From NCBI GenBank assembly GCA_021030915.1, contig JAGEMR010000283.1, forward strand, positions 1 through 12,110: a DNA stretch of 12,110 nt, written 5' to 3'. Positions 7,585 to 12,110 of this stretch are shown in pieces; the stretch's first letter is position 1, and each line of letters starts with the position of its first letter. The translations under genes were made by a program, and so were the position numbers. Source of the stretch: Astrothelium macrocarpum (lineage: Eukaryota; Ascomycota; Dothideomycetes; Trypetheliales; Trypetheliaceae). Under the pieces are notes generated by a model that ran no database searches, had not been told where the DNA came from, and saw only the letters and a program-made list of their open reading frames with translations.

Positions 7585-7800
7585 GAGTCAACAGATCTAA
7601 TCTCGTGACACTTTAAAAAAAAAAATTAGAAGCAGTGTTCAGTCCTACCATGAGGATGTCGACTATTGCAAGGAGACGTTAGAAAGCCAAGGGACCACAG
7701 TATCGTACCGATATTTTTCAATGAGCTAGGCGGCAGAGTGAGTCCGATCTGATAAGTGAAGTCTTAACTTATCAGAGCAGTAAAAATCGGGGCTAAAGGA
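7585..7800 (-). promoter_or_regulatory. Promoter region of the 388-aa gene: poly(dA:dT) tract and paired GATA sites
   Basis: An 11-nt A tract on the plus strand (7615-7625, T on the coding strand) lies about 30 bp upstream of the ATG at 7584. Such tracts exclude nucleosomes in fungal promoters. About 165 bp upstream, TCTGATAAGT (7748-7757) and ACTTATCAGA (7767-7776) form a perfect 10-bp inverted repeat with a 9-bp spacer. Each arm carries GATAAG, the core site of fungal GATA factors such as AreA/NIT2. Regulation by nitrogen status is inference from the motif only. Confidence 0.4.
7748..7776. promoter_or_regulatory. Inverted pair of GATA-factor sites
   Basis: The arms TCTGATAAGT and ACTTATCAGA are exact reverse complements separated by nine bases. 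Two opposed GATAAG cores this close are the arrangement known to bind AreA/NIT2-type factors well. Because it is also a potential RNA hairpin, it could act in the 3' end of the upstream transcript instead, about 320 bp past that stop codon. Confidence 0.5.
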
Positions 7801-8092
7801 TTATAGTATTGAACAATGTACCATCAACTAGCAATGGACCGTTACACATCTAATCATACCGTGGAACTTAAATAACTCTAGCGCTCATCAAATCCCCAGA
7901 GATTGGGCTGGCTCTCTGCATCCTCATCTTCTGCCTGCAGAAGATGATACACGCTAAATAACATACTGAATCTAGAAAAAGTCTGATGCATTGGTTTTAC
8001 TCATAGGAAGAGGGCCATCCTCCTTCATTTCCGTTTTGCCGATGGTTCTTAGGTTAGCGAAGATATGGTTTGATCCAGAGGAATGCTAATTT
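7801..8092. other. 3' flank of the secreted-protein gene with strong palindromes
   Basis: No frame is coding. The region contains CAGAGA/TCTCTG arms (7897-7902 and 7913-7918) and, 5 bp on, a perfect palindrome with 11-bp arms, TCATCTTCTGC and GCAGAAGATGA (7924-7934 and 7937-7947, 2-bp centre). On the minus strand both fall 145-200 bp after the stop at 8093, so they could be hairpins in the 3' UTR or mark the 3' end. Confidence 0.4.
7924..7947. repeat. Perfect 24-bp palindrome (11-bp arms, 2-bp centre)
   Basis: The left arm TCATCTTCTGC and right arm GCAGAAGATGA are exact reverse complements; pairing stops at 7923/7948. It may be an RNA hairpin or a binding site for a symmetric dimer. Confidence 0.85.
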
Positions 8093-10750
8093 TTACAGGT
8101 GTTCATGGACGTGTGCATGTGTTTTTGTCGAATGAGAAGCTTTGCTAGAGGAAGCAGAGGTCAGACTTGTCTGAGAGTCATCGATAGTGGAAGTCGGGCT
8201 GGAAGTTGATTTAGAGTCATTAGTAGAGGAGGAAGTGGTTGACTTTGAGTGGGAAGTATGGCTAGAAGAACTAGAGGTCTGATTGGATTGGGCTCCATTG
8301 GTAGAGCGATTAGGGTTCGGTGTAAACAATGAGCCATTGATAGCAGAAGCATAAGCAGAAATAGAATGACTGAAATATCCGGAACCAGTGGAATTAGAGG
8401 TTGGAGTAAGTTGAGAGCCATTGATAGCGAAAGCGTGAGTAGCAACAGAATGAGCGAAATAGGCAGAGCCAGTGGAATTAGTAGATTTATTAGGATTGAT
8501 AGAAGCGGCCAAAGTATGTAATGGGTGGGAATGAGACGACTTGAGCCGGGTAGAGTGTCTAAACAAGAACGTTAGGATATCTTGCAACAGTATTATATGG
8601 CAAATGACTCACGAGAAACATGTACTATAGAGCGAAACTTGTGTAGCAAATAGGGTAACGCCTCCATTGAACGGGCCAGCGTCTGCCTGAAGCATAAGTT
8701 CGTCGTCAAGATCCAGACTGATCCCGACACCTGCACATGTATCTCTTCTCGACATCACCTGGGCGAGGACGTCTTTTGGGTGTTGCCGCATAGATATGTC
8801 TCTTCGCAGCTTTGAAGTGCCTTTCTGTTCGTCCGTAAGGGATGCAACCACTGAGACCCCATCCACAATCCGGACATAGAAGTCTGCATCGTGGTATTTT
8901 TGGATCGTGAGGCCATTGAATTGCACAAAGTCGACTCCAATTCCGCCGGTCACTTGTATAGATCCATCACTGACATTAAACCATTTTTGTTTGTTCGAAG
9001 GTTCAAACCCGCTGGCGCTTTTGGAAGAAGTGCCCCAGGACACGGCCGGCGCTGCATATGAAAAATTAGTACCCATGTTAATTTTTCCGCTTGCCTTAAC
9101 ATCAATCGAAGCGTTCAGATTCATCTGGAGAGTAGAACCAATTTCGAAGACATCCTGCACCGCAACACAGCCAAACTCTTCACAAAAGTCAATAGGTTCG
9201 CCTATTGAAAGATTCGTATTTTCGTAGTGGAAGTTGGTGCCTTGAAAGTCGATGCCGAGAGGGAAATCAAAGTTCCAGTCGGAGCCGTTCATGAACATGT
9301 ACGCCGTAGCCCAACCCTTGTGTCCAACATGGGCAAAATCCGCGGTAAATCCGCCCCCAAATTCTAGACCGCCATTGACCTGTATTCCTAGGTCCCAAAT
9401 ATCTATGCTATGGACGGAGGCCACCTTCTTGCCTGGTGAGCCCCAAGGGGAGACATCTGTGGGCGTCGCTTTTGGAACTTGGATATGTACTGATTTGCTC
9501 ACGCTTCCATGGAGCGATATTGCGGACTCTAGCTTCGAAGTGACTTTACTCTGTATGCTTGATTCAATCGTCCTAAGATGACTGACCTCAGACGTGACTG
9601 CACTTTTCCCTTTATCGAACTCGGATGTGACTGCACTTTTCCCTTTTTCAAAGTCACTTTTTAACTTTTTGAAAATATTCCTTTTTTCGTCCTGATGTTC
9701 TTGTTCTCTTGTTCCGAATCCATCTTCAATTCGTCGTGGAGGCGGGGTAGTCATTGTTGCAACTTCACTGCGTGAAATGGTAGGCTTATGATTGCCAAAT
9801 TCAATAGAGACACTGGAAACAGGAAATCCATTGTTAAGATAACCGACTTTTCCGGTAGCTATGATAATGTTCGGCTCGGGGAAAGAAAGTTTGTGGACTT
9901 CGATAAGCTTTCGAGTCGCTCCTGCTTCGCAAAAGCTGCCTGTCACGAGTATGACATCCTGGGGCCAGGACATGGCGACTTCAAGGTGAGCTTTATCCTT
10001 CGTTTGAATTCGCCATTGGGTCTTGCCACAGTCAATTTCTCGTACCCCATCACTACTTTCGAGATCAACTGCAGAGCGTTTGTCATGAAATATAACATTC
10101 ATGTTGACGAATTGATGCGGCTGGGACATATCCCTGCGGCCTCCATTCCGAGTATAACCAAAGTTTGGGGTTGGTTGCGACTTCCAGAGGATCGGGTTGC
10201 TTGAGTTGCCTTGATAACTATAAGCTGGCTGAAAGAACGGATTTCCAGTCGCATTCGACCCGAGTAGAGAGGTGGGTAGGGACGTTGGCGTAATATAGGA
10301 TTGCTTTTGTGGGGTTACTCTGGCAAAGGGTACAGGGTCTGTATAGTTGGTCGACGGTTGGGTCTCTAATCTGCCAAACCCAGTATCATTTCCATGTGTT
10401 GCATTGATTGTAGGAATCGACTGTATGTCCTGATAAAATTTCCGATAGGAATTCGGGTTATTGGTGTTGTTTGCAGCATGATTGAAAGAGATATGACGTT
10501 TAGGGAAGGGAGAAGGATGAATTAATCTTGCATGGTGCTTCGAACTCAGCGCATGAAAAGGGATTGGACGGTCTTCTGATCGGGACGATATGCTACTGTG
10601 TGAAAAATGAGAAGTGATTGGAGCGACCTGGCTCTCAGTATATGAGTTGGATTCTTTTTCAATTGAAATAGAAGATACAGGAGCATCCAGGCCCCTTCCA
10701 AATGACAGAAATGGCGACAAAGTCACCACAAGGAAGATAAAAGAAACCAT
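8093..10750 (-). CDS. Large secreted Ser/Thr-rich, probably glycosylated protein, 867 aa, two exons
   Basis: Exons are 10750-8613 and 8558-8093 (2604 nt). The ATG at 10750 has A at -3 and starts a signal peptide (MVSFIFLVVTLSPFLSF, residues 1-17, cleavage about 18-23). Residues 25-220 are low-complexity Ser/Asn/Pro with several N-glycosylation sequons. Kex2-like KR sites occur at 84-85 and 224-225, the latter just before a compact domain (about 235-325, C241 and C274). A charged helix (345-415) contains an 11-residue tandem repeat, then a beta-rich domain (440-640) has C523 and C528. RR at 649-650 and 668-669 precede a last segment with C672 and C711. The exon-2 tail (714-867) is Ser/Thr-rich with two 28-residue repeats. 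No GPI signal or transmembrane helix is seen at the C-terminus. The two folded parts resemble domains of unknown function common in secreted ascomycete proteins (possibly DUF7029 and DUF7223, from memory). A wall or extracellular role is inference. Confidence 0.85.
8263..8439 (-). repeat. Degenerate 28-residue tandem repeat in the C-terminal tail
   Basis: Within exon 2, residues 740-767 and 768-795 align without gaps, with 17 of 28 identical. Both begin NSTGS, carry YF.HS in the middle and AINGS near the end, followed by TP. A related NPN(K/R)STN motif occurs before the first and after the second copy. Each unit has two N-glycosylation sequons (NST, NGS), so the tail is likely a glycosylated stalk. 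Confidence 0.7.
8559..8612 (-). other. Predicted intron of the 867-aa gene (54 nt)
   Basis: The donor GTGAGT, branch-like ATCCTAACG and acceptor TTGTTTAG are all good fungal consensus matches. The length is typical. Exon 1 ends in the TC of a Ser codon completed by A from exon 2, and the frame continues for 154 residues. If unspliced, the reading frame stops at TGA 8611-8609, two codons after Phe712. Confidence 0.85.
9594..9660 (-). repeat. 33-bp tandem duplication encoding an 11-residue repeat
   Basis: Residues 367-377 (FEKGKSAVTSE) and 378-388 (FDKGKSAVTSE) are adjacent and nearly identical; the DNA shares GACTGCACTTTTCCCTTT in both copies. Eleven-residue periodicity favours an amphipathic helix or right-handed coiled coil. 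The high DNA identity suggests a recent slippage duplication. Confidence 0.85.
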
Positions 10751-10823
10751 TATCGCGTCGAAAGAAAATGCAGAATGGAAAGCTTGACATTTCTTTTCAT
10801 GGGATTAAGTGACTAGCTAAATA
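10751..10823 (-). promoter_or_regulatory. Leader and possible TATA-like element of the 867-aa gene
   Basis: On the coding strand a TATTTAG lies at 10823-10817, about 67 bp before the ATG. It is followed by a pyrimidine-rich leader (CTTTCCATTCTGCATTTTCTTTC) immediately upstream of the start. Pyrimidine-rich leaders before the start are common in well-expressed filamentous-fungal genes. The TATA call is weak. Confidence 0.3.
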
Positions 10824-12110
10824 CGTTGCGAGATTGATTACAGCGTGTTCTTATTTCCCCATTTCTGGGTTTGGAAGTAGAATGAAGGAGTAGGATTTGA
10901 AGTTATGGGAAATATGACGCAAGATCTTCGAAATCGTCCTTGGGCCGTACTCCTGTTTGTCCTGAGCGTGTAGATCAAGATCGGGGAAGTTGACTGCGTT
11001 TCAGGCGGGACGGATAGAGCCAAAGCATAGCTTTCTTTCTTTCTCACTTACCTAAATCTCTATATATAGAATTTCACAACGGCAAAATACACAGTTGGAC
11101 GAGGCACAAAATGTTGTTTGATGATCGTCGAGGCAGGTGTTCCTCCCTGGTTGGGAAATATACATCCAGCTCGCTTGTTCGCACGCTCTTTTATTGGTCC
11201 GGCTGAGGAATTTTGCCTGATAGTTTCCAAACCAACACGAACAGTTTCGGACCTTGCTAAACAGATTCGGCGACCTTTAGATTGTGTAACGTAACTTTCT
11301 GTACTTGTTCGTTGCCGACGCCGAAAGGTATACAATGGCGAGAGTGACGAGGTACTAGATTAGCGGCCCCGACTTTGCGCCAGTGCGAATCACGAATGTG
11401 TGTTCCTGAGCCAGAAACTTCAAACAATTACTGGTGCTTCAGGAGATGATTTCTTAACTGTAACGTTTCTGATACGGTAATGTATCTGCACACCGATGCT
11501 TCCTTCCGGAGAGGCACAGGCTTATTTGGTAACGAAGGAGGATTATGCGAGAGGGAGGTACCAAAAGAGTACCTAATCAGCGAAGTCGTAAACGCATCGA
11601 GTCAACACGAATGCCTAAGACGCGCTCCGTCATGAGACGCTCAAGCAGTTGCTACTGCCTGAATGACAAGGACTGTCTGACATTTTTGGTTGCATCAGAC
11701 TGGGTTGCTGATTGAAACCTGTGTTTGTACGACGTGAACATCAGCTTTGGTGTCGGGTACGCCGTATAACATCGAAGCGAAATAACCGCGATCAGTTGAG
11801 AGCCCACGTAGCTGCGACGAAGCTGGATTTCAGTCCAATCGAAAATGCTCTCTTTTTCAAATTGTGTTAGCATGAATGCTAGAACGCGCGGGTGGTCGCA
11901 CTGAAGAGCTCTGCCCACAGTCGTCTCAATGGCAATCCGTCGTTAGTCTTTTATGAGTGCAATTTCATTGGCGAACCAAAAAGAAACATTGATCAGCGTG
12001 ATGCTTAGGCAAGTAGATAGCGAGGCTGAGAAGATGATGGAATTAGACGGAACAGGTCGGATACCGCATTTAAGCAAGGAATTGAACTAAGGAAGCTCAG
12101 GAGGAAACAG
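10824..12110. other. 1.3-kb region with no supported gene
   Basis: Composition is ordinary. The longer minus-strand frames (10838-11047, 11060-11335, 11652-11918) begin with GTG, TTG and GTG and have poor or no ATG starts. A plus-strand frame of 56 codons (ATG 11545, stop 11713-11715) is Arg/Ser-rich with no recognisable motif. A TATATATA at 11061-11068 lies beside a perfect minus-strand GTAAGT (11051-11046), but every frame into that donor is closed. The right end could contain exons of a gene that continues outside the window; I cannot show one. Confidence 0.4.

Noticed and set aside
8043..8092. A possible extra intron at the end of the 867-aa gene (donor GTAAAA, CTAAC near 8050)
   Set aside because: The donor is weak and the branch-to-acceptor distance would be about five bases; the extension gives no GPI signal or other sensible end.
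9788..10204. Plus-strand open frames antisense to the secreted-protein gene (also 8907-9227 and 9252-9581)
   Set aside because: Shadow frames; the minus-strand protein has a signal peptide, introns and repeats that are coherent.
11060..11335. 91-codon minus-strand frame next to a perfect GTAAGT donor
   Set aside because: It starts with TTG, contains no internal Met, and all frames are closed by stops before the donor.
11652..11918. 88-codon minus-strand frame, perhaps an internal exon
   Set aside because: GTG start, no recognisable motif; a CTAAC and a CAG upstream hint at splicing but no donor exon could be supported.

Overview
The window looks like nuclear DNA of a filamentous ascomycete. 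The genes have short introns (54-60 nt) with GT..AG ends and CTAAC/TACTAA-type branch sites, one product is a Ser/Thr-rich secreted protein, and islands of ordinary base composition alternate with blocks of extreme A+T. By hand count G+C is 55 of 720 bases at 481-1200 and 45 of 420 at 4261-4680. Such mosaics are usual in fungi whose repeats have been mutated by a RIP-like process. No genus can be named from the sequence alone.

Layout. 1-1622 is an A+T-rich block, best read as the body of a degraded transposon (element B). 1625-1981 is the end and the transposase start of a second, pogo/Fot1-like element (element A) on the minus strand; B appears to have inserted into A at a TA. 2152-2997 (+) is an intronless gene for a 281-aa protein of unknown function with features that faintly recall fungal gasdermin-like proteins. 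3619-5762 is a second A+T-rich block bounded by 52-bp inverted arms differing at one base. 6302-7584 (-) is a three-exon gene for a probable nuclear protein of 388 aa. 8093-10750 (-) is a two-exon gene for an 867-aa secreted, probably heavily glycosylated protein. 10751-12110 holds the promoter of that gene and otherwise nothing I can support as coding.

The two minus-strand genes lie in tandem, separated by about 510 bp that hold a perfect 24-bp palindrome and an inverted pair of GATA-factor sites. Nothing indicates that the three genes form a pathway; what they share is their position among transposon remnants.

The most unusual signal is in the A+T-rich blocks. The remaining C:G pairs are almost all TpC (read as GpA on the other strand), whereas CpA, the classical RIP target, is not depleted. 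This points to a C-to-T process whose sparing rule is set by the 5' base. I found no CRISPR array, tRNA or rRNA gene. All gene models are read by eye and have not been checked against transcripts or databases.
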